This document shows, in pieces, positions 17,150-26,737 of a stretch of 64,000 nt of DNA; position 1 is the first letter of the stretch, and the number at the start of each line of letters is the position of its first letter. The stretch is from JBAXGW01 sp037139195 (GTDB lineage Bacteria; Bacteroidota; Bacteroidia; Bacteroidales; JAHJDW01). The notes beneath the pieces are model-generated. The model had not been told where the DNA came from. It searched no databases and saw only the letters and a program-made list of their open reading frames with translations. A program made the translations under genes and the position numbers. Location of the stretch: contig JBAXGW010000001.1 in NCBI GenBank assembly GCA_037139195.1, positions 83,699 through 147,698 of the forward strand. Direction: 5' to 3'.

Positions 17150-19015
17150 TTGCAAGCCGACTTTTTTGAATTATTAATTGAACGTATTCGTCATGGAATT
17201 CTTGATTCTGTTGATGATTTTGATATTCCTGACCCTATTCTAAGAGGTCAGGCTAACGAATTGTTTTCTGTTATTAATTCAAATTACATAGAAAAAAATT
17301 GGGCTGAGAAAAGAATTGATATTTTTAATAATACTTTACTTGAATATGCTCAACATAATTACACTGCTTCTATAAACTATTCTGGAGAAGAAGAAATATT
17401 TGATAGCACTGCAGTTGCAATTAATTGCTTGGGAGAAGAATTAAATCATTCAACTGTTACGCGTGATTTCTTAGAAGATATTTTCAACTCTTTGGACGAC
17501 ATGATGATTGTTGTTAATCTTGATGGGGAAATAATCTTTATTAATGATTATGCACTTGATAAATTAGGATACGATAGAGATGAAATATTAAAAAGCAATA
17601 TATTTATACTTCTTCCTAACGAAATAAATTTTTTAGATGCTATAAATAAAAAACCATTCGATCCAAACAATGTTCTCCTTAGAAAAGAAGGCGATTTAAT
17701 TCAAGTTTCTATTAAAATATCTTCGTATGTTAGAGGAGACAATGAAATTGTTGGGGCTGTTATAATTGCTCATGACGTTTCTGAGCTTGTTAAATACAAA
17801 TCAGAAAACGAACTACAAAACAAAGAAATTAAAGATATTAATCGTATTCTATCATATAAGAATGCCGAACTATACAAAGCAAAAATTAAAGCCGAAGAAT
17901 CGGACAAACTAAAATCTTCATTTCTTGCAAATATAAGCCACGAGATTCGAACACCAATGAATTCTATTATTGGATTTTCTGATTTATTATCAAATAATGA
18001 CAACGATAAAGAATCTCAAAAAACTTTTATTGAAATTATTAAAACAAATTCAAATCAACTATTATCAATTATAAATGATATTATTGATATTTCTAAAATA
18101 GAATCTGGCTTGCTTCATATAAATGAATCACCTGTTGATATAAACCTATTTATTAGCGAAATTGTTAATTCTTTTTCTCAAACTGACAAAATACGATCTG
18201 GAGATATTGAGTTAACACTTATTGTTCCTAATGATTTAAATGCATTAATAGACAGAACAAAGGTTTTTCAGATACTAAACAACCTCATTAACAACGCATT
18301 AAAATTTACTGATAAAGGTAAAATTGAAGTTGAATGGGTATTACAAAGAGACAAATATTTGATGTTCTCTGTTAAAGACACTGGCATTGGAATATCTGAA
18401 GAAAACAAAAAAACTGTTTTTAATCGATTTAAACAAATAAACGAAGGATTAGGGCGAAAATATGGTGGCAACGGCTTAGGTTTGTCAATATCGAAAGGTC
18501 TTGTAGAGCTTCATGGTGGTTCTATTTGGTTTGAATCAAAACTGGGAGTAGGCTCTGCATTTTACTTTCAAATTCCTTATAAAACTATTTCTCGTTTTTC
18601 GGAGAAAACACTTAAAGAAGAAATATCTAAATCAACCTATACTTGGAACGAAAAAACCGTTTTGGTTGTTGAAGATAATCCGTTAAACATGTTACTTTTT
18701 GAAAGTGCTCTTAAAAAGACTTTTATCAATATTTTAAAAGCAGAAACTGGTAATGAAGCTATTGAAATTACAAGAAAAAACCCTTCAATAGATATAATCT
18801 TAATGGATATTCAACTTCCTGATATTACTGGGCTTGAAGCTACCGAAAAAATACGCACCTTTAATACCAAAGTGGTTGTAATTGCTCAAACTGCAAATGT
18901 ACTGTCTGATGCAATAAAAGAAAACTCTATTAATGCAGGATGTGATGATTTTGTTTCAAAACCAATAAAAATGGATTATTTGTTCAGTATGATGGATTAT
19001 TATTTTGAGAATTAA
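17150..19015 (+). CDS. PAS-domain hybrid sensor histidine kinase
   Basis: The 621-residue cytoplasmic protein probably starts at TTG. Residues 1-110 are an unassigned helical region; 115-220 is a PAS domain ('LDDMMIVVNLDGEIIFINDYALDKLGY'). The HisKA has 'FLANISHEIRTPMNSIIGFS' with phospho-acceptor His264. The ATPase has 'NNLINNALKFT' (N box), 'DTGIGIS' (G1) and 'GGNGLGLSISKGL' (G2). A receiver ends the protein ('VLVVEDNPLNMLLF', phospho-acceptor Asp553 in 'IILMDIQLPD', Thr in 'IAQTAN', Lys in 'SKPI'). No membrane helix is visible, so the signal is intracellular. The orphan Hpt protein at 10846 could take the phosphate. Confidence 0.9.
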   Translation: MQADFFELLIERIRHGILDSVDDFDIPDPILRGQANELFSVINSNYIEKNWAEKRIDIFNNTLLEYAQHNYTASINYSGEEEIFDSTAVAINCLGEELNHSTVTRDFLEDIFNSLDDMMIVVNLDGEIIFINDYALDKLGYDRDEILKSNIFILLPNEINFLDAINKKPFDPNNVLLRKEGDLIQVSIKISSYVRGDNEIVGAVIIAHDVSELVKYKSENELQNKEIKDINRILSYKNAELYKAKIKAEESDKLKSSFLANISHEIRTPMNSIIGFSDLLSNNDNDKESQKTFIEIIKTNSNQLLSIINDIIDISKIESGLLHINESPVDINLFISEIVNSFSQTDKIRSGDIELTLIVPNDLNALIDRTKVFQILNNLINNALKFTDKGKIEVEWVLQRDKYLMFSVKDTGIGISEENKKTVFNRFKQINEGLGRKYGGNGLGLSISKGLVELHGGSIWFESKLGVGSAFYFQIPYKTISRFSEKTLKEEISKSTYTWNEKTVLVVEDNPLNMLLFESALKKTFINILKAETGNEAIEITRKNPSIDIILMDIQLPDITGLEATEKIRTFNTKVVVIAQTANVLSDAIKENSINAGCDDFVSKPIKMDYLFSMMDYYFEN

Positions 19016-19031
19016 ACAGGATAAATAAAAA

Positions 19032-19556
19032 CTATTCACTCTGATATTCACCAAATGTCTTATCATCATAAAACATTACAATACGCTGAATTTTTTTAGG
19101 TGTTTTTAAAACTTCCTCTATTTTCTCAATCACCTGTTTTGGCTCTGATTTATAAGTTACACTTGCTCCTACTTCTTCAACAATTTGATTTGCATTTGAA
19201 ATTTTATTCATAACACTAGCCGTACGCTGACTAGGCTCAAAATCGGGATTTGAGAAGATAGTCGTTTGACTTTTAGTTTGCTTTTCTATAAGTTTTGGTG
19301 CAGATTGAGCCTGTGTATATTCTTCTGTATTGAATAATGTTAGCACATCTTTATTCATTTCGCCTTTTCCATTTATCAACCAATCGGAACTAATATCGGG
19401 ATACGTTTTTAGAATACGCTGCATGAAATCTAAACTCGGATTATTTCTTCCAGATAAAATATGAGAAACAGCAGAGCGTTGAACTCCAATTTTATCGGCA
19501 AAAACTGCCGCAGTTATGTTCTTTACTTTTAAGATTAAACGAATTCTACTTTCCAT
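19032..19556 (-). CDS. XRE-family transcriptional regulator
   Basis: A 174-residue protein with an N-terminal Cro/CI-type helix-turn-helix (residues 3-60): 'ITAAVFADKIGVQRSAVSHILSGRNNPSLDFMQRILKTYPDISSDWLINGKGEM'-type layout, quoted here only by its ends: 'AAVFADKIGV' and 'SHILSGRNNPSLDF'. 'DWLINGKGEM' is typical of the Bacteroidota group of these regulators. The remainder is polar and ends with 'RIVMFYDDKTFGEY', seen in the same group. It faces the M1-like peptidase gene across an intergenic region filled with TTACAnnTGTAA-like palindromes, so it probably controls itself and perhaps its neighbour. Confidence 0.85.
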   Translation of the reverse strand: MESRIRLILKVKNITAAVFADKIGVQRSAVSHILSGRNNPSLDFMQRILKTYPDISSDWLINGKGEMNKDVLTLFNTEEYTQAQSAPKLIEKQTKSQTTIFSNPDFEPSQRTASVMNKISNANQIVEEVGASVTYKSEPKQVIEKIEEVLKTPKKIQRIVMFYDDKTFGEYQSE

Positions 19557-19593
19557 AATTTATATTATTTAATTTATTTTTCTAGCCTATAAT

Positions 19594-19884
19594 TTACATT
19601 TGTAATCATTAATAATTTACATTTTAAGCACGTTTTTTCAATAATTTACATTTGTAATTTTACTGTTATTCAATAATTTACAATCTATTATACATCTATA
19701 TAAAACCATTTAAAACGCTGTAATTCAATTATCAAGCTACAAGCTAAGCAATTAATATATAAAGTTACATTTGTAAATTACTATATGTTACTTTTGTAAA
19801 CATGAAATTCACAATTGTAATCCTTTGATTTGTTACAAATGTATACTTCATTTTCGTTATTTTGTTACAGTTTTACTTAAGTAA
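19594..19884. promoter_or_regulatory. array of TTACAwwTGTAA palindromic operator-like sites
   Basis: TTACATTTGTAA occurs exactly at 19594-19605, 19646-19657 and 19765-19776. One-mismatch versions are TTACTTTTGTAA (19788-19799) and TTACAAATGTAT (19833-19844). Half-sites TTACA lie at 19617, 19678 and 19865. A different perfect palindrome TTACTTAAGTAA lies at 19873-19884 next to the downstream promoter. The 385-base gap between the divergent genes has no other content. The density and symmetry strongly suggest binding sites for the XRE protein encoded beside them, but the pairing is inferred. Confidence 0.7.
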
Positions 19885-19901
19885 ACTTTAATTAGTTTGG
19901 A

Positions 19902-19909
19902 TAATTTTG
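19902..19909 (+). promoter_or_regulatory. putative -7 element of the M1-like peptidase gene
   Basis: TAATTTTG matches the -7 consensus and is 32 bases before the ATG. The -33 position falls at the TTACTTAAGTAA palindrome, where a bound regulator would block the promoter. Confidence 0.5.
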
Positions 19910-19941
19910 TTTAATTTAGAACCTTCATAAACTAAAAACAA

Positions 19942-21315
19942 ATGCTGATAAGATTCCTATTTTTGGTATTATTAATTATTCCAAATTTCACATTCTCTCA
20001 AGACCAGAAAATGTTTGGCACATTTGAAATTGGATTAAATGAAGGAATTATAAAAGAGAAAGTTCTTATTACTGGAATTAACAACTATTCAAGCTTTGCT
20101 CTACATCAAAACTTAAGATTAGACTCATTATACTACAACAACAATATCATTCGTTTTTCAAAAGATGAAAATTTCTTAAATATATTCATTTACAATATTG
20201 ATTCCAGTATAAATTTAAAACAAACTGACACTCTTAAATTTATAATATCTGGTAATTTCAATTCTGTCAGCGACAGTTCTTTAATTGATTCATATTCAGA
20301 TAGCGATATAATAAATTGCTACTCTATTTTCAGAGCAAATGGCTCATCAGCTTGGCATCCAATATTTTTCAAGAAGAACACCAATATTAATTCAATATTA
20401 TTCGATTTAAAATCAAAAATAACAGCTTATAATATAACCTTCAACTGTCATGATTGTCAAAATATTTCTGTAGAAACTGAAATTCCTAGCAAAAACCCAT
20501 TAATCTACAAATCAACCTCTACTCCTCCTTTAATTTTGGCAGGGAATTATAATTGGAAGGAATTCAGTAACAAAATATTTATTAATATTGACACTGTTAG
20601 GCAGAAAAATATTGCAAAAGAAGCCGACTCAATTATAAAGTTTTATGAAAATCTGCTTAAAATTCCATATACATCTAAAACAGTTTTTGCTAAAGTAGAA
20701 TCAAAACCAAATAATGGCTCATGGGCTTTTTATGCTACACCTTCAGTTGTATTTGTTAATAACAGAAGAAATAATAATTTATATTTTGATGTATTAAGTC
20801 ATGAAATGGCTCATTATTATTTTGGAAATATTTTCATTCCAAAATCAAATTTATTTTATTTTTTCACAGAATCATTTACAGAATATTTTAGTTTAAAGTA
20901 TGGTCTTAAATCTGGAGATATAAATGAAATAAAATCAAAATATTCTTTTCTTAAAATCGCAAAAACTGCTTCATATATTCCTTTTCTCAAAACAATTAAT
21001 GGCTTTCAATTTAGATTTGTTAATTTATCAAAAATCAATACTCAGAATGAACTACATGAAGCTCAAAGATATTACATTTCGCCACTCCAACTTTTAGGCA
21101 TGGAACAATATATTGGTGAAGCAAAAATGATTGAGTTTACTTTATTGGTGTTCAAAAATATTGATGACAATAAAGACGGCTACAAAACAATGATTGAAAC
21201 TTTGAGAGAAATAAAAATCGAAGAGAAAACTATTAAGAAAATTGAAAAAGATTTTTTCAGACACCTTAAAATTAGAAAATACAAATTTGCAAAAAAAATG
21301 ATTTCAAATCATTAA
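19942..21315 (+). CDS. M1-like (gluzincin) metallopeptidase, exported
   Basis: A 457-residue protein with a signal peptide (LIRFLFLVLLIIPNFTFSQ). The zinc site is complete: His287-Glu-Met-Ala-His291 and Glu310 in 'ESFTEYF', giving the HExxH-x18-E spacing of gluzincins such as aminopeptidase M1. The upstream third looks like the beta-rich N-terminal domain of that family. The GxMEN substrate motif of true M1 aminopeptidases is not obvious, so specificity may differ. It would act in the periplasm or outside. Its regulation by the divergent XRE protein is suggested by the sites between them. Confidence 0.8.
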   Translation: MLIRFLFLVLLIIPNFTFSQDQKMFGTFEIGLNEGIIKEKVLITGINNYSSFALHQNLRLDSLYYNNNIIRFSKDENFLNIFIYNIDSSINLKQTDTLKFIISGNFNSVSDSSLIDSYSDSDIINCYSIFRANGSSAWHPIFFKKNTNINSILFDLKSKITAYNITFNCHDCQNISVETEIPSKNPLIYKSTSTPPLILAGNYNWKEFSNKIFINIDTVRQKNIAKEADSIIKFYENLLKIPYTSKTVFAKVESKPNNGSWAFYATPSVVFVNNRRNNNLYFDVLSHEMAHYYFGNIFIPKSNLFYFFTESFTEYFSLKYGLKSGDINEIKSKYSFLKIAKTASYIPFLKTINGFQFRFVNLSKINTQNELHEAQRYYISPLQLLGMEQYIGEAKMIEFTLLVFKNIDDNKDGYKTMIETLREIKIEEKTIKKIEKDFFRHLKIRKYKFAKKMISNH

Positions 21316-21350
21316 AACACAAAACCCTCTTAAAAAATTGTTTTTCAACA

Positions 21351-22295
21351 TTATAAACAAATATTTTGTGGGTTTTTCCTCTCCCACATTTTAATATTTT
21401 CAAAAATAATTTTTCCACGTAATTTTATTGCCTCCTCAGTGGCATATCCTATGTGAGGTAAAAGCACTAAATTTGGAACATCAAAAAGTTTATGATTTTT
21501 TTCCAAGGGAGGTTCTTTTTTATAAACATCAAGTGCTGCTCCCGAAATTTTCCCATTTTTTAATGCTTCAATCAAATCATTCGCATTTACAACATTTCCT
21601 CTAGCCGTATTAATTAATATTGCTTCTGGCTTCATAATGTCAAATGCATTTTTATCAATCAAATTTTCAGTCGATTGATTTAATGGAACATGAAGCGAAA
21701 TAATATCTGATTCTTTTAACAAAACTTCCTTTTCCACATATTTTATAAACGTAGACTCTTTTCGTGTTCTGCTATAAGCTATTACATTACAACCAAATGC
21801 AGAGAACAATTTTGCAGTTTGCAACCCAATTGAGCCAGCACCAATAATTCCAACTGTTTTGCCAAACAATTCTCTTCCAAGAAAACCTTCACGAGATTTT
21901 GAATTTCGGGTTTGTTGTTCGGCCCAAACTGTATTTCGCATTAACGTAAGAGCCATATTTACTGCTAATTCGGAAACTGCATGATTAGAATAGCCAGCTG
22001 CATTGCATACCAAAATATGGTTTTCTCTACAATAATTCATATCAATATGGTCAACACCAGTGAAAGCTACTGAAATCATTTTCAAATTCTTGCATTCAGT
22101 TAAAATATTTGAAGGAATTGGCATATTAACGAGCATCAATACATCTGCATTTTTCGCTCGCTCAATATTCTCCTCAACACTATCGCTCCTGTTTTCGTAA
22201 TAATCAACATCATGACCCAAATCCGTCATTTCAAAAATATAGGAATCAATTATTTCTTTTGACAAACCTATTGGTTCGAGTATAACTATTTTCAT
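21351..22295 (-). CDS. D-isomer-specific 2-hydroxyacid dehydrogenase
   Basis: A 314-residue NAD(P)-dependent dehydrogenase. 'GKTVGIIGAGSIGLQTAKLF' is the dinucleotide site; 'LINTARGNVVNANDLIEALKNGKISGAALDVYKKEPP' style blocks are present as 'LINTARGNVV' (catalytic Arg) and 'GAALDVYKKEP' (Glu), and 'LLPHIGYATEEA' holds the catalytic His. The family includes phosphoglycerate, lactate and hydroxypyruvate dehydrogenases. The length is near the 310-330 residues of glyoxylate/hydroxypyruvate types; the exact substrate cannot be read. It has no operon partner. Confidence 0.9.
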   Translation of the reverse strand: MKIVILEPIGLSKEIIDSYIFEMTDLGHDVDYYENRSDSVEENIERAKNADVLMLVNMPIPSNILTECKNLKMISVAFTGVDHIDMNYCRENHILVCNAAGYSNHAVSELAVNMALTLMRNTVWAEQQTRNSKSREGFLGRELFGKTVGIIGAGSIGLQTAKLFSAFGCNVIAYSRTRKESTFIKYVEKEVLLKESDIISLHVPLNQSTENLIDKNAFDIMKPEAILINTARGNVVNANDLIEALKNGKISGAALDVYKKEPPLEKNHKLFDVPNLVLLPHIGYATEEAIKLRGKIIFENIKMWERKNPQNICL

Positions 22296-22361
22296 TTTCG
22301 TGGAATTTTAGTACATTTATACGTTGAAATAAAAAAATCGTTCCAAATACAATAAGATTTT

Positions 22362-23348
22362 ATGTCAGAATTTCGCACTCCAATATTTCCAAAACGCTCA
22401 GAAAACTTAATAAATCATCAAAGCAAAGTCTTGCTTATTGGCTCATGTTTCACTGAAAACATAGGCAATAAAATGAAAAATTTATCTTTTGATTGTTTTC
22501 AAAACCCTTTTGGCATTGTTTATAATCCACAATCTATTTGCGATCAGATTATTCAACTTATATATAACATTTCCATTGAAGAACATGAGCTGTTTTTTCA
22601 AAATGAACAATGGCATAACTATCATTTTCATAGTCGGTTTTCTAGAACAGATAAAACTGAAACACAAAAAGCAATGAATGAATCGATGGCTGAAGGACAT
22701 TTATTCTTAAAAGATGCTGAATACTTGATAATCACGCTAGGAACTGCAAAAATATATGAACTTAATGGTACCGAAGGAGCTGTTGCTAATTGCCATAAAA
22801 CTCCTAACAGTCAGTTTACTCAGAAAATGCTTAGTGTTGAAAAAATCTTTGAACTATTCAATTTAACATTTTGTCATCTTCTAAAATTCAACCCTTCTAT
22901 TAAAATAATATTCACAACCAGTCCTATTCGCCATTGGAAAGATGGCGCTACAGAAAATCTATTAAGCAAATCAACACTAAATGTAGCAACTTATCAAATA
23001 ATTGATAAATACAACCAAGCTGAATACTTTCCTGCGTATGAAATTATGATGGACGATTTAAGAGATTATCGTTTCTATAAAGATGACATGCTTCACCCAT
23101 CAGAACAAGCAATTGATTATATTTGGGAGAAGTTTTGTTCTACTTATATGAGCGAAGAAACTTTGAAGTTATCAGAACAAATATTCAATTTAATAAATGC
23201 TAAAAATCATCGTCCTTTTAACGAAAAATCAGAAGCACATCTGAAATTCAAAAATCAAAACTATATTAGAGCAAAAGAACTGAAAACACATTACCCATAT
23301 TTAAAAATTGATGTATTAATAAATTACTTTTCTCAGCTTGACAATTGA
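22362..23348 (+). CDS. GSCFA-domain protein
   Basis: The 328-residue protein contains the name-giving motif 'LLIGSCFTENIGNKM' (about residues 26-40) near the N-terminus, then 'NPFGIVYNPQSI', 'LIITLGTAKIYE', 'VANCHKTPNSQF' and 'IIFTTSPIRH'. The motif Ser resembles the GDS nucleophile of SGNH hydrolases, and 'DDMLHPSEQAIDYIWEKF' near residue 244 has the Asp-x-x-His pair of that fold. These proteins are common in Bacteroidota and are thought to be esterase-like, but no reaction is established. The start is ATG 67 bases from the divergent dehydrogenase. Confidence 0.9.
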   Translation: MSEFRTPIFPKRSENLINHQSKVLLIGSCFTENIGNKMKNLSFDCFQNPFGIVYNPQSICDQIIQLIYNISIEEHELFFQNEQWHNYHFHSRFSRTDKTETQKAMNESMAEGHLFLKDAEYLIITLGTAKIYELNGTEGAVANCHKTPNSQFTQKMLSVEKIFELFNLTFCHLLKFNPSIKIIFTTSPIRHWKDGATENLLSKSTLNVATYQIIDKYNQAEYFPAYEIMMDDLRDYRFYKDDMLHPSEQAIDYIWEKFCSTYMSEETLKLSEQIFNLINAKNHRPFNEKSEAHLKFKNQNYIRAKELKTHYPYLKIDVLINYFSQLDN

Positions 23349-23378
23349 TATTTAAAAGGTTAATTTTACTGAAAAACA

Positions 23379-24530
23379 ATGAAAAAAATCATCCTTAGCT
23401 TTTTATTATGCACATTTGCTACTGTCGTCAATGCCCAAATGTCAGATATTCAAATTCAAAGTTATTTAAATCAATTAAATTCTGATTCTATTCAAAATCA
23501 CATATCGCAACTTGAAAACTTTGGAACTCGCTGGGCAAAAGACACTAACAGAAAAGAAATTGCAAATTACATTACAAAAAAATTTGAATCGTATAATCTA
23601 CGTGTTAAAATCGACTCGTTTTATATGTATTGGGACAATCCTAAAACATGGCAATATAATATTATTGGAATATTAGACGGAACAAATGACACCAATAGTA
23701 TTTATATGATTGGTGCTCATTACGATGCAATCAATCCATCTGACCCATCAAAAGCACCTGGTGCCGACGACAATGCATCCGGGATAGCTGCTATGTTTGA
23801 CATTGCTAGAGTTATGAAAAACAATAATTATCACCCAACAAATTCAATCTATTTTGTTGGCTTTGCTGCTGAAGAACAAGGAGTAAAAGGCAGCGGTCAC
23901 CTTGCTGGAGTGATATGCCCAACTAAACCAATCTACTATTTACTTGTTAATGACATGATTAGCAACAATCAAGAACCTGATAATAGCTGGAAAGTCAAAT
24001 TGCACACTTATGACAATAGTAATGATGTTTCAAATCAAGCAATTGCCATTACAAACACGTTCACATCACTTACTGACACTATAATTCCAGACAATTGTCA
24101 ATGTACTGATAGTAGCCCTTTCTTTGATTGGGGAACTAAAACAATATTTATTCACGAATATAACTTTAGCCCTTTTTATCATTCTGAAAACGACCTCGTA
24201 GCAAATACAGATAAAAATTATTGCAAAGAAGTATGCAAAATTTCTTTTGCATTACTACTCAAATCTACATCTTTATCAAGTGGAATTTCTGACAATAATA
24301 TGATTGATGTTAAAATATTTCCAAACCCTGTAAAAGATTTTATCCATATTATTTCAAACAATGAAATAAAATCAATAAAGCTTTACAATACAATTGGCAT
24401 AAAATTATTTGAAAATGAATTCAGGTCAAAAGAAGCAAAAATTAACACCTCTAATTTAACTTCTGGAATTTATATAATCACTGTTAATAATAGTTTTACT
24501 AAAAAGATTGTTATTGAATTGCAAGAATAA
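23379..24530 (+). CDS. secreted M28-family aminopeptidase with T9SS sorting domain
   Basis: 383 residues. After a signal peptide (…ATVVNAQ, near residue 19) comes an M28 zinc peptidase: 'YMIGAHYDAI' (ligand His), 'GADDNASGIAAMFDIARV' (bridging Asp), 'VGFAAEEQGVKGS' (catalytic Glu-Glu), 'LVNDMI' (Asp), and 'HSENDLVANTDKNY' (second His). The last 80 residues are a sorting domain with 'VKIFPNPVKDFIHI' and 'IKLYNTIGIKLF'. It is therefore expected on the surface or in the medium, releasing N-terminal residues. It precedes, in opposite orientation, another T9SS protease, with a shared terminator. Confidence 0.9.
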   Translation: MKKIILSFLLCTFATVVNAQMSDIQIQSYLNQLNSDSIQNHISQLENFGTRWAKDTNRKEIANYITKKFESYNLRVKIDSFYMYWDNPKTWQYNIIGILDGTNDTNSIYMIGAHYDAINPSDPSKAPGADDNASGIAAMFDIARVMKNNNYHPTNSIYFVGFAAEEQGVKGSGHLAGVICPTKPIYYLLVNDMISNNQEPDNSWKVKLHTYDNSNDVSNQAIAITNTFTSLTDTIIPDNCQCTDSSPFFDWGTKTIFIHEYNFSPFYHSENDLVANTDKNYCKEVCKISFALLLKSTSLSSGISDNNMIDVKIFPNPVKDFIHIISNNEIKSIKLYNTIGIKLFENEFRSKEAKINTSNLTSGIYIITVNNSFTKKIVIELQE

Positions 24531-24534
24531 AAAA

Positions 24535-24556
24535 AGGAGCTTTCGCTCCTCTTTTA
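24535..24556. terminator. terminator between convergent protease genes
   Basis: AGGAGC (24535-24540), loop TTTC, GCTCCT (24545-24550), flanked by A-rich and T-rich tracts on the two sides, so it can serve both genes. Confidence 0.75.
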
Positions 24557-24567
24557 TACTCAAAAGT

Positions 24568-25962
24568 TTATCTTTGAATTATTACTTTTGTTACTGAGTT
24601 TTTAGTTTCAGTTTTTAATTTTACAAAATAAAGACCATTTTCAAGATTTGAAACATCAATTTTAATGCTATTATTTTGCTGAATAACAAGTTGACCAATA
24701 TTATTGAAAATTTGAACACTTGTATTTTCAGCCTCAACTCCATCTAATTGAATGAAATCGTTAGCAGGATTTGGGAAGACTTTTGTAAATACAACTTCTA
24801 TTTCACTTACAGACACATGGCCCAAAGGATAAATATCAATAACAGCACCTTGGTCATTAGTGAAATCATATGTTGTATCGTTTGAAGGAACCATTCGAGT
24901 GAAATAATAATAACCATTGGCAGAGCCACTCCACCCCCAGTTTACATGAAAGTAGGATGAATCTTGATATCCATCAACAACAAAACAATGCCCACCTTTT
25001 GCACCAGAACCCGAATATATTACAGGCAAACCAATATTTAGCTGACACATAATTAATGAATCCCATGGTGCATTTTTATATTTTTTTCGCTCCACATATT
25101 TCGCCGCTGGTGAATATTTAAAATATTGACATAGCGCAGAAGGCACTTGTTCTGTCATTGAACCCGATTCAGCTGGACCATAATTCATTTTAACAGAAAT
25201 ACCACAATTAAACAATAATGTAGACACTGCAATTTTGCTGTTATTATTTGAATTAGTTGGCATATTTGACCAATCATAATATGTTGCAGCAAAATTAGCT
25301 TGCACTTTACCATAATTATGCGAAAACATAGGTGGAATATGTTGGTATGCATATCCACTATTACCATGTTCAGGATAATTCCAAAACTTCATAACCTGTC
25401 CCATTGCCGTTGCAACACAGCCAACTACTGCATGACCATCAGGACCAAGTGAATCTGCTGGGCATAAAGCATTATAGTATTTCCCTTGATCCCATTTAGT
25501 AGTAATCATTGGCAACTTCGCTTTAACTTTGATTTTAGCTGATTTATTTTCTAGTTCAGCCCAAGCACTCTTTTTTTCTTTACAAATGAATTTATTTTGC
25601 AAAACACTACTAATTTGCACATAATAACCATTCATCCAAGCATTAAAAGATGGACTTGTATTTTCACTGAAATTATCATCATAAGAATAGCCCAATACTG
25701 GTTGTAAATTATCATCTGCCGACATAATTATAAAACCCTGTGGCTTAATAGCAAACACGTAACACAATATTTCATTTGTGTTTTTATCTTTTATTTCCTT
25801 TTGTAAGGATAAAGAAAATTCAGATTTTTCGCTTATATCAGAACGCTGATATAAAAAATTTGATGCTGCTTGTTTTGCCTTTTGAAGATCTACATTACTA
25901 GCAATCAGATTAAATGACAATATAGCAAGCATCATAAAAATAAATATGTTTTTTATTTTCAT
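24568..25962 (-). CDS. C10-family (streptopain-like) cysteine peptidase with T9SS sorting domain
   Basis: 464 residues with signal peptide. Residues 25-120 look like the inhibitory Spi prodomain ('KQAASNFLYQRSDISEKSEF', 'FVIMSAD'-like 'GFIIMSADDNLQPVLGYS'). The catalytic part has 'WDQGKYYNALCP' and 'VVGCVATAMGQVMKFWNYPEHG' with the nucleophile Cys, then 'GGHCFVVDGYQDSSYFHVNWGWSG' with the catalytic His and the Trp of the active site. The final 80 residues are a sorting domain ('VFPNPANDFIQL'). Family members such as streptopain and prevotellar interpain are secreted proteases. Processing would remove the prodomain after export. Confidence 0.92.
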   Translation of the reverse strand: MKIKNIFIFMMLAILSFNLIASNVDLQKAKQAASNFLYQRSDISEKSEFSLSLQKEIKDKNTNEILCYVFAIKPQGFIIMSADDNLQPVLGYSYDDNFSENTSPSFNAWMNGYYVQISSVLQNKFICKEKKSAWAELENKSAKIKVKAKLPMITTKWDQGKYYNALCPADSLGPDGHAVVGCVATAMGQVMKFWNYPEHGNSGYAYQHIPPMFSHNYGKVQANFAATYYDWSNMPTNSNNNSKIAVSTLLFNCGISVKMNYGPAESGSMTEQVPSALCQYFKYSPAAKYVERKKYKNAPWDSLIMCQLNIGLPVIYSGSGAKGGHCFVVDGYQDSSYFHVNWGWSGSANGYYYFTRMVPSNDTTYDFTNDQGAVIDIYPLGHVSVSEIEVVFTKVFPNPANDFIQLDGVEAENTSVQIFNNIGQLVIQQNNSIKIDVSNLENGLYFVKLKTETKNSVTKVIIQR

Positions 25963-26212
25963 AATTGATTTTTAATTTATTATAATTTATATTGTTGAAA
26001 TACTAAACATAAAGCATGCTGGTTTGATAAATATTCTATTAAACAACAAAGTATCTTTCAAGAACATCTACAACTATGAGGAGTATATAATTTTCTTAAT
26101 TAGTGCCCTCAAAACACAGATTATGTAGGTTTCGACTATAAATTGATTTTTATAATTGAATTAAGAAATATTAGATTTCAAAACAATAATACTATTGAAA
26201 CCCATAAATACA
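25963..26212. other. AT-rich intergenic region, no gene seen
   Basis: About 250 bases between two genes on the minus strand. I see no open frame with convincing start, no strong hairpin and no complete TAnnTTTG promoter, although the promoter of the C10 peptidase gene must lie here. Confidence 0.4.
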
Positions 26213-26737
26213 TTATAAAAATTCTGGAGGTGGTGAATTTATTGTGAGAAATACATTAACATACAATTGATTGTGAATAACTTTACACTTAAAAGTATTT
26301 GCAATACTTTTTTGAATTATTATTTTTTCAGTAATTAGAAAAGGAGAAATTCGACTTGAAATATTTTTAATATTTTTAGTTTTGTTCTTATTTGGATTCA
26401 ATTGATGATTATTTGCATCCAAATAACTTTCAATCAATGCTTCTTCCTGAGTATCATGTATGCAAGCCAATTGAATTTTTCCATTTGTAATTTTCTTTTT
26501 TATCACATCGTACATATTGCCATTGAGCTTAAACTCCTTATCGGGCTTCTCCCAGTCCAATTGCTTGAATTGTTTTTCAGAAAACTCAAAATGAGCTAAC
26601 TTCGACTCTTCTACATTTGTTTTTACTAGTCTTTTTACTTCCCTATATATTGCAAACTGCTGCATTTTAAAAACCACAAAAGATAGCATCGAATAAAATG
26701 CAATCAAGAGTAGACATACAGCAGCTATTTTTTTCAT
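26213..26737 (-). CDS. small single-pass membrane protein, unknown function
   Basis: A 174-residue protein with an N-terminal membrane helix (AAVCLLLIAFYSMLSFVVF) and a polar outside domain. 'EFKLNGNMYDVIKKKITNGKIQLACIHDTQEEALI' has the pattern of a family of uncharacterised Bacteroidota proteins in which 'GxxYDV' is followed by alternating strands. The start overlaps the stop of the MurD-type ligase gene (TAATG), so translation is coupled. A role at the envelope is inferred from the anchor only. Confidence 0.65.
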   Translation of the reverse strand: MKKIAAVCLLLIAFYSMLSFVVFKMQQFAIYREVKRLVKTNVEESKLAHFEFSEKQFKQLDWEKPDKEFKLNGNMYDVIKKKITNGKIQLACIHDTQEEALIESYLDANNHQLNPNKNKTKNIKNISSRISPFLITEKIIIQKSIANTFKCKVIHNQLYVNVFLTINSPPPEFL

